In this document: positions 17,575 to 27,228 of the stretch, piece after piece
How positions within the stretch are numbered: position 1 is the stretch's first letter
Layout of the letters: every line of letters begins with the position of its first letter
Assembly (NCBI GenBank): GCA_021202635.1
Contig: JAJQCQ010000091.1
Location: 1 to 57,828 of the forward strand
Reading direction: 5' to 3'
Length of the DNA stretch: 57,828 nucleotides
Origin: Lachnospiraceae bacterium
GTDB lineage: Bacteria > Bacillota > Clostridia > Lachnospirales > Lachnospiraceae
Notes under the pieces: model-generated
Told to the model about the DNA's origin: nothing
What the model saw: only the letters and a program-made list of their open reading frames with translations
Database searches by the model: none
Position numbers and translations under genes: made by a program

Positions 17575-18096
17575 TTACCACCGCTCAAAATGCACCTGGC
17601 TCTCTTCATAATCCGGGTGCTCACTATCCTTATTCTCAGCCGGATAACCAAACGCGATGATCGAGTGCGGCACTACCGTATTCGGCAGGGAAAACAGCTC
17701 TCTCTGCTTCTCCACCCGGTCCATCTGCGGCCAGGTACCAAGCCACACAGAGCCAATGCCAAGTCCCTCGGCCGCAAGGATCATATTCTGTCCCGCAATC
17801 GCGCCGTCTATCACCCAGTACTCCTTCGCCGGTGGAAATGCCCGCTCCAGATCTCCCAAAATCAGAATTCCCACATCGCAATGACGGAGCGGCTGGGCAG
17901 GCCTTCCATTGGCATCTGCCATCTTATTCAATGTATCTTTATCGCGCACCACAAGAAAACTCCAGTCGCGGGTATTTGCGCAGCTTGGTCCTGTCATCCC
18001 CGCCCGCAGTATTGTGTGAAGCTCCTCGTCTGTTATCCTCTGCTCCGTAAATGAACGGATGCTTCGTCTTTTTAAAACGCCTTCTGTCAATTCCAT
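17575..18096 (-). CDS. Nitroreductase family protein, copy A
   Basis: A 173-residue FMN-dependent nitroreductase-fold protein. LKRRSIRSFTEQRITDEEL is the family N-terminus (FMN phosphate contacts), followed by GMTGPSCANTRDW, DGAIAGQNMILAAEGLG and SVWLGTWPQMD. The start ATG follows GAGGAG. Members reduce nitro or quinone compounds with NAD(P)H. It lies 43 bp after the PanE-like gene and 90 bp before MATE. A nearly identical copy is at 26345-26866 (for example ELHTI here, EFHTI there). Confidence 0.9.
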   Translation of the reverse strand: MELTEGVLKRRSIRSFTEQRITDEELHTILRAGMTGPSCANTRDWSFLVVRDKDTLNKMADANGRPAQPLRHCDVGILILGDLERAFPPAKEYWVIDGAIAGQNMILAAEGLGIGSVWLGTWPQMDRVEKQRELFSLPNTVVPHSIIAFGYPAENKDSEHPDYEESQVHFERW

Positions 18097-18139
18097 AATT
18101 GTAATTTTCTCCTCTATATGTCGGCATTTCCTGCCAATA

Positions 18140-19045
18140 TCAGTTACGAGCCACGTTATTTAACTGTCTGTAAAACGCTTCGTTTTGCGGAACCGGAATC
18201 CCATATTTACGCCCCATAGCGCATACCGTTCCGGCAAACAGCTCCACTTCCGTCTGCCGCCCTGCCAGGACGTCCTGCCGCATCGAAGGCTGACCATTCG
18301 GAGAGAGGCCGTCAATGACATCCACCCAGCCCCACAGTTCTCCCTCCGTCAGCAGGATTCCTTCCGCGGCGGCCGCACTTCTGGCCTCTTCCATCGCTGT
18401 CACCATGATATTCCGAAGCTCTCCAGGTTTCTGCACGCCCTCATAATCCACATCGAAGACCGCACAGGTCTGATTTACTCCCACATTCAGCATCCACTTG
18501 CTGTAAATCTGATGGCGAATGTCTTCCGGCACCTGATAAGCCAGGCCGGTCCGTCCAAAAAACTCCTCCGCCTCACAAACAGCTTCGCTTCGGGAGGAGT
18601 CCTTTTCGCCAAATGCGATGTAGCCTGTTTTGCTGTAGGTAACCTGTCTGTCCACCCTGGTCGCGTCCATCCCCTGCACACAGGAGTACAAAAGCCGCTT
18701 TGGTTTCAGAATCTCTTCCAGCATCTGCTCCGAGGACACCCCATTTAAAAACGACATCACAATCGTCTGCTCCCCGCAAAAGGGCCGCGCCATCCTGGCC
18801 GCTTCCGCCAGAGCCATATACTTCGTAGTAAAAATCAGTAAATCCAGCGGCCGGCCTTCTTCCGGCGTCGCATAGCGGAACTCGCATTTTTTCCCATTCG
18901 CGTACACCCCTTCCGCCTGATACCGGCGGATGCGGTCTTCATCCGCAATGATCAGAATGTCTTCCCAATCCATTTTCTCCAGAAGCAGGCTCCCATAGAG
19001 TACACCCAGGGCACCCAGTCCTACGATTCCAACTGTTTTGATCAT
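18140..19045 (-). CDS. Ketopantoate reductase-like (PanE/ApbA) dehydrogenase
   Basis: A 301-residue two-domain protein. The N-terminal Rossmann fold starts TVGIVGLGALGVLYGSLL (GxGxxG-type NADP site). The C-terminal ApbA_C helical domain includes KWMLNVGVNQTCAVFD, where the Lys and Asn match the catalytic Lys and substrate Asn of PanE. No panB/panC genes are near, and paralogues of PanE often have other 2-keto acid or keto-sugar substrates, so pantothenate synthesis is not assumed. It is 21 bp after the GH78 gene. A partial copy, residues 133 to the end, is at 28445-28960. Confidence 0.87.
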   Translation of the reverse strand: MIKTVGIVGLGALGVLYGSLLLEKMDWEDILIIADEDRIRRYQAEGVYANGKKCEFRYATPEEGRPLDLLIFTTKYMALAEAARMARPFCGEQTIVMSFLNGVSSEQMLEEILKPKRLLYSCVQGMDATRVDRQVTYSKTGYIAFGEKDSSRSEAVCEAEEFFGRTGLAYQVPEDIRHQIYSKWMLNVGVNQTCAVFDVDYEGVQKPGELRNIMVTAMEEARSAAAAEGILLTEGELWGWVDVIDGLSPNGQPSMRQDVLAGRQTEVELFAGTVCAMGRKYGIPVPQNEAFYRQLNNVARN

Positions 19046-19066
19046 AATAACTTCTCTCCCAAGCTT

Positions 19067-21774
19067 CTACGCCAGATCATAACTGACCGTATAGGTCCCC
19101 GGCTCCAGATAGCAGACTCCCTCTTTCACGCAGGCAAACATCGGATTTTCCTGATCCTCATAAGTCTCCGGCTTCGCCAACGGCAGCTGCAGAGTTGCAC
19201 TGCAGCCAAACGGCACACTGACGGACAGCGTCGCATGGGTCGGATCGGTCATCTCCCAGCTGCTTTTGTACCGTCCGGCCGGGGAGTCATAGGACGCGGA
19301 CACTTTCCGCAAATTCCAGTTCAGGAGCGGCATAAAGGCCACTTTTCGGAGACCGGGCGCCTCATCCACGGTGTTAATACCCGCCACATGGCGGAACATC
19401 CACTCCAGGACAGAGCCATACGCATAGTGGTTCATGCTGTTCATACTGATGCCGGAGATCGTCCCGTCATCGAGCAGGCTGTTCCAGCGCTCCCAGACGG
19501 TTGTCGCGCCAAGCTTCACCTCATGGAGCCAGCCCGGATAGTCCTCGTTCAACAGCAGCTCATAAGCCAGCTCCTCAAATCCGTTCTCGGTCAACACATT
19601 ATTTAACAGCGGCGTGCCGACAAAGCCGGTCTGCAGTTTGCCGCCACTTAGTTCAAACAGCTTCTGCAGCTGCTTTTTAGTCAGCTCCACATTCTCGGAC
19701 AGGTGATATTTCAGCGTCAGAATCAGCGCGGTCTGTGTCTTGATACAGCATCTGCCGGTCGCGCTGTAGTATTCGTTCTTTACCACCGCGAACTGCTCGT
19801 CAGAAAGCGCACGATATTCCGCTTCCTCCGCTTCTTTCCCAAGCACATGCGCAGCATTGGCGACCAGTCCGGCGCTGACCGCGTAATACAGGTTCGCAAT
19901 GAATTCCTCATCCGTACCTCCCATCACCTGCTCCGCGCCGCCGACCGGATTGTCCAGTGCCAGCCAGTCCCCATAATGGAACACATACCGCCACCCATGA
20001 GGAGCCGCTTCATCGACTCTGCGCATATAGTCCACCCAGCTTTTCATGCTCTCAAACTGGTCTTCCAGGATACTTTTATCTCCATAAAACAGGTACAGAT
20101 TCCATGGAATGATACAGGATGCATCTCCCCAGACGCAGGCCGTGCTTTCTATCCCGCAGGAAGGAATCACATCCGGCACCTTCCCATTCAGTACGCTCTG
20201 CTCTTTCGCCATATCATAAAGGTATTTTGCGTAAAAAGCATACGTATCCGAAAGATAGGTAGCCGTCGGAGAAAACACCTGCGCGTCTCCGGTCCAGCCC
20301 ATCCGCTCATCCCGCTGCGGACAATCGGTGGGCACATCCACAAAATTACTCTTCTGTCCCCACTGGACATTTTGAATAAAGCGGTTGACCAGTGCATGAC
20401 CGGTCTCCATCTGACCGGTAAATTCCAGGTCGCTGTACAACGCAAGGCCTTTGAAATCTTCCTTTTTCAGATTTGACACGCCTTCCACCTTGACATAGCG
20501 GTAGCCGAAAAAGGTAAAATGCGGAACAATCGTCTTCTCCGTCCCATCCGAAACGTAATAATATTCCGATTTCGCCGAACGCAGGTTTGCGTTATAGAAA
20601 TTACCATCAGCATGTCCGGCGCAGGGAACTTCAAAGGAGTCTGTCTGAGCCGGTGCGCAAGTCTCCGGACGCGTTGCTTCCGGCTGCGCAGATGCCAATA
20701 CCGCCGGCCGGGTTGTTTCTGTCTGCGCAGGCCCTTTCTGCAGGATTTCTCCTGTTTGAATGTGAATCACCGTTCCGGCTGGCTCATACACACGCAGGGC
20801 AAAAATCCCCGTAAACTCCTGTCCCATGTCAAAGACTTTTTCGCCCGCGGGTGTGCGAATCAATTCCACCGGCTCAAATTCCTCATGAATGGTAACAGGC
20901 AGACTCATCCGCTCTGTCAAAGCACCCTTCGGCGCCTCACAAAACTGTGCCTGTTCCATTGGCAGCTCCGGCAACGTATCGTCCACATGTTCCCCATCAT
21001 ACAGATTCGAAAACGTAATATTGCTGCGGCGCACCGTCCAGCTCTCATCTGTACCAATTGTTTCCATGCTGCCATCCTCATAGGTCAGGCGCAGCTCCGC
21101 GATCAGCTTCCACTCATTGCCGTAAAAACCGATGTCCTCCCTGGCAGAAAAGCCGAATCTGGCCTTGTACCAGCCATTGCCAAGCCAGATGGAGAGCTTC
21201 GACGGATCCGCGGCATTTTTTAACTGCTCCGTCACGTCGAACGTCTGATACTGTATCCATTCTTTATAATCATTGCTGTACGGCGTGAGATATTCGTCTC
21301 CGATACGCGCCCCGTCAAAATAAGCCTCATACAGTCCCAGACCACAGATATAGAGCCGCGCCTGTCTGGCCGGCTTTGCCGGACAAATCTCTTTTTCAAA
21401 AATCGGATGGCGTTTCTCTTCATTATCACAGGTAATCCATTTCCCAGTCCACGATTCAGCACGCTTCGCTGTCTCAAACCACTGCGTCTCACCAGTTGCT
21501 TCTTCTTCCGCGTCCGTCCGCACCGTCACTGTCCAGTAATAACGTGTGCAGGGTTCCAGTTCAAAATCCGCGCGATAGCCAAGACTGTCTGCTTCTTTCT
21601 CAAATCCAGAGTCAAAAACCATCTTGCGCATCTGCGCATCCGTAGCTACCTGTATTCTGGCCTCTGTCTGATTTTTCCCAGTTGCCTCAGCTACCTTCCA
21701 CGAAAAACCGTGCGCGTCATGCGAAACCCAAGCGGATTCGTCAGATGATTGATTTTCATGTCATAAATCTTCAT
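19067..21774 (-). CDS. GH78 alpha-L-rhamnosidase, frameshifted near the 5' end
   Basis: About 900 residues including the shifted 5' part. From the N-terminus: fibronectin-like and beta-sandwich rhamnosidase domains, then the (alpha/alpha)6 catalytic domain with DCPQRDERMGWTGDAQ (catalytic-site Glu/Asp cluster) and the late GSVLEWMFRHVAG, then a C-terminal beta domain. No signal peptide, so probably intracellular. The natural start is 21774 (MKIYDMKINHL, GAGGAG upstream). That frame ends after 27 codons, while the rest continues from an A5 run (21703-21707); adding one A restores VFSWKVAE. If the shift is real, only an internal start at about 21631 could be used and the protein is probably dead. 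First gene of the PanE-nitroreductase-MATE run. Confidence 0.85.
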
Positions 21775-21829
21775 ACTTCCATCTCCTCATCATTATCCAT
21801 AACCGATAGAAAAGCCTTCTCTGCCTTAC

Positions 21830-23419
21830 TCACATCCGTTCTATGATACAGCTGTGTTTCTTTGCGGCAGGACCTTTCGCATCTCTGTCATAGTTAATCC
21901 CTACAAGCAGCAAATTCCCAATATATTCTTTCAGTGCGCCCTCATATCGGTTATCATGAATCTGCCGGATTGCAGTGTCAGCGTTCTGGTCGTATTTTAA
22001 CTCCACAATCATAGCCGGTTCGCTCCTGTTTCTGCGCGGCAGGAAGGCATAATCCGCATAACCTTTTCCGGAAGGAAGTTCCCTGATGAGTGTATAGCAA
22101 TTCTTCGCCGTATAATACGCGATACAGATCGTGCAGGCAAGTGAATTTTCATCATTATAAGTCAGTACGGATGAGCATTCTTCGTGAATCGTTTCCAGTG
22201 ACAAGGCAACCGTCTCACTGTCGCAGCGAATTGTTGCCTCCAGCAATTTCTCTGACTGCTCGATCGCCTGCTCTACAGGTCTCCACTTTCCGCCTTTTAT
22301 CGCTGATTGGAAAACTTCGGCGACTTCGCGGTTTGGAATCGATACTTCCTGCGTTTTCTGATCATAAGCCAGGTAACCCAAATGAATCAACAGTGTCAGA
22401 ACATCGTCTCTGTTGTCAAACGAGGTGATGTCATTCTGGAATGTTCCAGTATCTATCCTGACACGCTGGTTACCGAGCATCAGGGTTATCGCATCCCTTA
22501 AGCCATCGAAATTCATGCTGATGTATTGCTTCAGACTTTCAAACGTCTCAGATTTTCTCCAGTAATTCTGAATTTCTCCATCCTGCAGGGCGTTCATTAC
22601 TGAATTCGGACTGTACACATGCTGGATCTGGCTGAAAGAATAACCGTCATACCATGCACTCATTTCTTCAAAGCTCATATGGTATTTCCTGCACAGCTTC
22701 TTTACTTCCTTCTCTGTGAATCCAACATACCTGGCCAGTTTTGCGGGACTTGTCATAGTGAACTCCTTAAAATCCGACACAGCAGACTCATTTCCATACT
22801 TCTTTACCGGAAGAATACCTGTCATATAAGCTGCCGCTATCGTTTCATCTGTCGCCGTCCCTCCCTTGAACAGCCCCCGGAGGAAACGAATATATTCCTT
22901 CTGCAGAGCGTCATCATCTTTGGCTTCACGAAACAGGGCATCCCATTCATCTATAATAAAAATAAATTCATTTCCAGTCTTATGGCTAACAGACAAAAGC
23001 GCGTCTGCCAAAACTCTTTCCTGGTTTTTAATACAGGAAGGATATTCTTCTCTCAGTTCTCCGATGATTTTTGTCTGCACATCACTGACGACATTTTCGA
23101 CAGAAGCCGCAGTTGAGATAAACCTTGTCATATCCAGGTAAATCACATCATAGTGATTTAAATATGTTTCAAAGGATTTTTTCCCGGATATTTTGAGTCC
23201 CTGAAAAAGCGCTCTGGAATCACACGTTTTGTCGTAATACGCGCAGAGCATTTTGGCGGCAAATGACTTTCCAAAACGACGCGGGCGACTGAAGCTTGTC
23301 AGCTTGAGCGGCGTGTTAATTGTACTGTTTACATAATCAATCAGTCCTGTCTTATCTACATAGTTTCCGTTTACAATCGTCTGAAAGCCCTTATTGCCCG
23401 GATTCAAACAGGTTCCCAT
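21830..23419 (-). CDS. AAA-ATPase_like / PD-(D/E)XK nuclease protein 2
   Basis: A 529-residue paralogue of the protein at 12688-14268 with the same opening (LNPGNKGF, YVDKTGLIDY). The Walker A variant is RPRRFGKSFAAKML and Walker B is FIFIIDEWDALFR. The C-terminal nuclease-like domain has AMIVELKYDQNADTA (E-x-K) and ends with VGINYDRDAK as in the paralogue. It has an ATG start and is intact. It lies upstream of the GH78 gene and 41 bp from a third family member, although that one belongs to another branch. Function unknown. Confidence 0.85.
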   Translation of the reverse strand: MGTCLNPGNKGFQTIVNGNYVDKTGLIDYVNSTINTPLKLTSFSRPRRFGKSFAAKMLCAYYDKTCDSRALFQGLKISGKKSFETYLNHYDVIYLDMTRFISTAASVENVVSDVQTKIIGELREEYPSCIKNQERVLADALLSVSHKTGNEFIFIIDEWDALFREAKDDDALQKEYIRFLRGLFKGGTATDETIAAAYMTGILPVKKYGNESAVSDFKEFTMTSPAKLARYVGFTEKEVKKLCRKYHMSFEEMSAWYDGYSFSQIQHVYSPNSVMNALQDGEIQNYWRKSETFESLKQYISMNFDGLRDAITLMLGNQRVRIDTGTFQNDITSFDNRDDVLTLLIHLGYLAYDQKTQEVSIPNREVAEVFQSAIKGGKWRPVEQAIEQSEKLLEATIRCDSETVALSLETIHEECSSVLTYNDENSLACTICIAYYTAKNCYTLIRELPSGKGYADYAFLPRRNRSEPAMIVELKYDQNADTAIRQIHDNRYEGALKEYIGNLLLVGINYDRDAKGPAAKKHSCIIERM

Positions 23420-23460
23420 TGCGGCATCCTCCTCTCATACAGTAATAATTCATGGAATCC

Positions 23461-25131
23461 TCATTCCGCTATAACTTTACACTGCTTTTTGCAAAAAGTG
23501 ATTCCAAAATGTCGTATACGTTTCGGAAAACGCATGCTGAAATACTGATCATAATGCATCCGATGAATCTGGTCGAGACCTTCCTGCGCATCAGCAGGCA
23601 ATTCTTCTTCTTTCTTTGAATACTTCACCTCAATAATATACGCAATTTTTTGCCGAATATTAAATACAGTAATACCAGGTTTTCCGTCGCCAGCCTCTCT
23701 GTTAGAACGCACTTCCCAGTCTTTTCTGCTGCGCAGCATCCCAAGCAATATGCCATGATAAAATGTTTCTTTATCCTCGTATGTGCCGCCATCTATATAA
23801 CTGATGGATTCGCCCAGGTGATAATTCAGACAATCCTCAAGAGCTTCCGCATCTCCCGCATCCAGTGCTGTGTAAAATGATTTTAAGCCATCTGTATCTT
23901 CCAGGATTTTATCCTTAAACCATTCTTCTATCTTTGTCCTGAAAATGCTGTTTACTTCACGGTTAGGAATACAAAGCTCATACGTTCCGTCTTCATTGCG
24001 CCCGCGCTGTGTCAGATATCCGGTCGTAAATAACAGGCTCCAGATATTATCAAGGCTGCCAGTCATATTTCTATATGTCAGTTCCTGTATCAATTTCCTG
24101 TTTACCATCCCGCCAGCAATCAAGTGCGCAATCTCTTCTCGAGTTGTACTATCTGCCATCTGTGCAAAGGTACGGATACACTCGTTCTCGCTGACATTCT
24201 CCCAATAGTTTTCAGGTACTGCATCCCTGTCAGTCAGCAGTGCTTTACACCACTTAATCACATCCCACGGACAGTAAATGTTGTCTGTCTTTCCTATTCG
24301 ATATCCGTCATACCAGTCCTTTGTAATTCCATAGTAATCCTGCAAGCCACAGGTTTCCAGAATCTGTCTCACTTCCTCATCTGTAAAACCAAACCATTCG
24401 CCATACTGTGGATCGACCATAGAATGGGCATCCGGATTGTTCAGGTCAGAAAAAATGCTCTCCTTTGAAACACGCATAACTCCCGTCAGTACACTGAAAT
24501 AAAGCGAATCGTTTGACTTTAATGCATAACCAAAAAACTGACGGATCAGTTTTACCATGCGGTCATAATAATCGTTTTCATAAGCTTTCTGCAGCGGTGC
24601 ATCATACTCATCGATAAGGATGATCACTTTTCTGCCGTAATGTTTGCAGAGAATCCTGGAAAGCTGTTTCAGAGATGCTTCCAGATTTCCCGACCCCTCA
24701 GAAAGCTTCTGCAAAGTCAGCAGATCCCTGCTACTCAGGTTTTCACTCTCCTGCAGGAAATCAAAGCTGTCCACTGCCTCTATGACCGATTCCCACAGCT
24801 GTTTTCTTGCATCGCTCATGGTCTCTCCGGTCACCTGTTTCAGTGTAATGGCGATCACCGGGAACTGTCCCATAAATTTTTCACAAAGTTCCTTCTCCTT
24901 CGAGATTGCCAGGCCGTCAAACAGACTCTTATCCGTACCGATCTCAAAAAAATATTTAAGCATACTAATAATCAGGCTCTTGCCAAAACGGTGAGGGCGG
25001 GTGAACAGGTTTACTTTCCCCGGGCTTTCTAATAGCTCTTTAATCATCCCTGTTTTATCTATATAATAGTAACCCATCTGATGAAAATCCGCAAAGTCAT
25101 CTATGCCAACCGGCATTTTTATTTTCTCCAC
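23461..25131 (-). CDS. AAA-ATPase_like / PD-(D/E)XK nuclease protein 3
   Basis: A 556-residue protein of the same domain organisation but a different branch. It opens with MPVGIDDFADFHQMGYYYIDKT-like sequence, the usual family start. The ATPase has RPHRFGKSLIISMLKYFF (Walker A variant) and KVIILIDEYDAPL (Walker B). The C-terminal nuclease part has IAYIIEVKYSKKEEELP (E-x-K) and QIHRMHYDQYF. The start is probably GTG at 25131, with GGGGGGTGA four bases before, as in protein 1. Function unknown. Together with the remnant at 10525, four members occur in 15 kb. Confidence 0.85.
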   Translation of the reverse strand: MEKIKMPVGIDDFADFHQMGYYYIDKTGMIKELLESPGKVNLFTRPHRFGKSLIISMLKYFFEIGTDKSLFDGLAISKEKELCEKFMGQFPVIAITLKQVTGETMSDARKQLWESVIEAVDSFDFLQESENLSSRDLLTLQKLSEGSGNLEASLKQLSRILCKHYGRKVIILIDEYDAPLQKAYENDYYDRMVKLIRQFFGYALKSNDSLYFSVLTGVMRVSKESIFSDLNNPDAHSMVDPQYGEWFGFTDEEVRQILETCGLQDYYGITKDWYDGYRIGKTDNIYCPWDVIKWCKALLTDRDAVPENYWENVSENECIRTFAQMADSTTREEIAHLIAGGMVNRKLIQELTYRNMTGSLDNIWSLLFTTGYLTQRGRNEDGTYELCIPNREVNSIFRTKIEEWFKDKILEDTDGLKSFYTALDAGDAEALEDCLNYHLGESISYIDGGTYEDKETFYHGILLGMLRSRKDWEVRSNREAGDGKPGITVFNIRQKIAYIIEVKYSKKEEELPADAQEGLDQIHRMHYDQYFSMRFPKRIRHFGITFCKKQCKVIAE

Positions 25132-25323
25132 GTAATCACCCCCCTGATTTATAATAAACGACTATATTCCTTTGTGGCCATAGCTTAACACAAACCAGCT
25201 TACTTCGCAAGACGGGATTCCATACACTATCAGATTCTCGCTTTTTTCACATCTGTTCAGGTCAACTGACATTCAAACACATCCGTTGCATACGGAGCAA
25301 GCAATACTTCTCCAGCGACTTTC

Positions 25324-25500
25324 TCACCGGAAAACAGGCTTCGCATTCTCTGCCGCAAAAAGTTTCCCCTTATCCGGCGCGTACTCATCCGCCAGAATCC
25401 GGCTCATATTCTCCGGGCTCTCCACACAGTCTCTTTGCAGCCACGCTTTCAGCATCGCCTTCAGTCCGGCATTGAAAAAAATCTGGTGATAATACACTTC
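25324..25500 (-). pseudogene. C-terminal fragment of a TetR-family regulator
   Basis: The minus strand encodes EVYYHQIFFNAGLKAMLKAW followed by a run ending NAKPVFR and TGA at 25324. The pattern Y-H-x-F-x-N-A-G-L-x-x-x-L-x-x-W is typical of a TetR C-terminal dimerisation domain. No DNA-binding part remains; the sequence breaks at about 25500 against a MATE fragment on the other strand. Confidence 0.6.
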
Positions 25501-25504
25501 CTCT

Positions 25505-25761
25505 TTAGAAGAAGCGTCTTATTCTCCCTAACCTTTTACGGCATTTATCAGCTCTGCCAGACCTTCCTGCAATCCACCGGAAAAGCTTCCTACGCCACCA
25601 TCACCGCACTGCTCGATAAAGGACTGTTCTACCTTCCAATCCTGCTGCTCATGGAACACTTCTTCGGAATGTACGGCATCACCTTTTCCTCCGCAGTCAC
25701 GCTGTTCTTCTCGATCCTGGCCGGGCTGTACTTCAGCCGGAAGTGGAGCCGCAGATTATAA
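25505..25761 (+). pseudogene. C-terminal fragment of a MATE transporter
   Basis: The plus strand encodes the last ~85 residues of a MATE protein: FYGIYQLCQTFLQSTGKASY, then helices up to FSRKWSRRL and a stop at 25761. It is not the 3' end of the MATE gene at 16102. Its final segment includes the 39-mer found again at 15377-15415. The 5' part is absent. Confidence 0.75.
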
Positions 25762-25788
25762 GGAATCGTGCGCACGCCGGGCGTACAG

Positions 25789-25820
25789 AAAAGCCGGGAT
25801 GCAAATCATCCCGGCTTTGT
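25789..25820 (+). terminator. Intrinsic terminator after the MATE fragment
   Basis: AAAGCCGGGATG (25790-25801), loop CAAAT, CATCCCGGCTTT (25807-25818). A perfect 12-bp stem with T/A flanks on either side. Confidence 0.8.
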
Positions 25821-25897
25821 CTGATTCAAAAATCTATCTCTTTTGTTTCGCGTAAAATCTTCGATTTCTCCCTTCTATATTTGCAGTAAGCGGCCGC

Positions 25898-26026
25898 TTA
25901 CGCCTCACGGCCCAGCGGCACAAGTACACACTGCGTCTGCGCCATCTTCTCTTCCAGGCTCATCTTACGAAGCAAATCCTCCGCCCGCTCCTTCGGTGAG
26001 AGCGTTTTATCCAGATATTTTTCCAT
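25898..26026 (-). pseudogene. N-terminal fragment of GH3 beta-glucosidase
   Basis: Starts MEKYLDKTLSPKERAEDLL at 26026 with AGAAGGA upstream, reads RKMSLEEKMAQTQCVLVPLG, then stops at 25898 after 42 residues. The segment AEDLLRKMSLEE matches the start of the GH3 remnant at 15416-15990. It is the 5' stub of a lost GH3 gene. Confidence 0.75.
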
Positions 26027-26154
26027 AGTCCTTCTGCTTCCTCCATTCAGGCTTTCTATAAAGGTCTTTACCTGCCCTTCCCGATCAGCTCACCGCAGGT
26101 TGCCAGCCCGCTAAGCGGCATTGCAAATATCGGCCTTACGATTATTGCATCATA

Positions 26155-26328
26155 CTATCCATTCTCCTCATAATAAGCTATACCTTTTCCGACCGATTTT
26201 CCCGGCTATCCGATTTAACCGCTGAAAAAAGCTGTGGTATAAAACCACAGCCTCTCTTCTTCATCTCCCCTGCGTCGGCTCCCGGAAGCTCCTTCCCAAC
26301 AGGATCACCGCCGCAATCGCCAGCACAA
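26155..26328. repeat. 174-bp repeat, copy B, with terminator and MATE stub
   Basis: Counterpart of 15996-16169. It includes the hairpin GCTGTGG (26231-26237) / CCACAGC (26245-26251) and the last ~20 codons of the MATE gene (minus strand, VLAIAAVILLGR then SFREPTQGR). The rest of MATE has been deleted; the nitroreductase follows after 16 bp. Confidence 0.9.
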
Positions 26329-26344
26329 CCATCGTCTCTCTTGC

Positions 26345-26866
26345 TCACCACCGTTCAAAATGCACCCGACTCTCTTCATAATCCGGGTGCTCACCTTCCC
26401 TTTCCTCAGCCGGATAACCAAACGCGATGATCGAGTGCGGCACTACCGTCTCCGGCAGAGAAAACAGCTCTCTCTGCTTCTCTACCCGATCCATCTGCGG
26501 CCAGGTACCAAGCCACACAGAGCCGATGCCGAGTCCCTCGGCCGCAAGGATCATGTTCTGCCCCGCAATCGCGCCGTCAATCACCCAGTACTCCTTCGCC
26601 GGCGGGAACGCACGCTCCAGATCTCCCAAAATCAGAATCCCCACATCGCAATGGCGAAGCGGCTGGGCAGGTCTTCCATTGGCATCTGCCATCTTATTCA
26701 ATGTATCTTTATCGCGTACCACGAGAAAGCTCCAGTCGCGGGTGTTTGCGCAGCTTGGGCCTGTCATACCCGCCCGCAGTATCGTGTGAAACTCCTCGTC
26801 TGTTATCCTCTGCTCTGTAAATGAACGAATACTTCGTCTCTTTAAAACGCCTTCTGTCAATTCCAT
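26345..26866 (-). CDS. Nitroreductase family protein, copy B
   Basis: A 173-residue near-duplicate of the protein at 17575-18096, with only scattered substitutions (EFHTI, LPETV, AEEREGEHPDYEESR). FMN-site motifs SIRSFTEQRI and GMTGPSCANTRDW are kept, so it looks functional. The start at 26866 matches copy A. Unlike copy A it lies downstream of a RelBE-type pair (48 bp gap) instead of PanE, and its own downstream MATE gene is deleted. Confidence 0.9.
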   Translation of the reverse strand: MELTEGVLKRRSIRSFTEQRITDEEFHTILRAGMTGPSCANTRDWSFLVVRDKDTLNKMADANGRPAQPLRHCDVGILILGDLERAFPPAKEYWVIDGAIAGQNMILAAEGLGIGSVWLGTWPQMDRVEKQRELFSLPETVVPHSIIAFGYPAEEREGEHPDYEESRVHFERW

Positions 26867-26913
26867 AATGAAAATCTCACCCTTTCCATTGGTCATTTGA
26901 TACTGCTTCACAG

Positions 26914-27228
26914 TCATAGAATTTTTTGTTCGTAGTCCTGCAGTTCATGAAAAATCGCGTCCACAATCGCGTCATTCCCCTCCACACGAAACAACATGAA
27001 GTATCTATGCTTTTGAAAACTAATTCTCTTATACCCCTGCTCTTTCAGTCTTGGATTCTCACAAGGTTTTAAACTTCCTGCAACACCAGACAAAACCTGA
27101 ACCGTTTCTTCAAAATCATCAAGCAAATTTCCAGCTGCCTGTTCATTCCTTTTTTCGAAAAGCAAATACCGAATATATTTATCTAAATCATCTTCCGCGT
27201 CACATGTCACAATTACATTATAGTCCAT
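26914..27228 (-). CDS. RelE/ParE-superfamily toxin
   Basis: A 104-residue protein of the RelE/ParE fold. It begins with YNVIVTCDAEDDLDKYIRYL and has KRISFQKHRYFMLFRVEGND and VDAIFHELQDYEQ at the end, typical of the strands and C-terminal helix that bind the ribosome A-site or gyrase. It overlaps the antitoxin gene by 11 bp, giving translational coupling. RelE-type mRNA interferase and ParE-type activities cannot be separated by sequence alone. Confidence 0.85.
   Translation of the reverse strand: MDYNVIVTCDAEDDLDKYIRYLLFEKRNEQAAGNLLDDFEETVQVLSGVAGSLKPCENPRLKEQGYKRISFQKHRYFMLFRVEGNDAIVDAIFHELQDYEQKIL

Noticed and set aside
15996-26328. Insertion-sequence origin for the 174-bp repeats
   Set aside because: They lack terminal inverted repeats and target duplications, and they contain the native MATE 3' end and its terminator, so segmental duplication explains them better.
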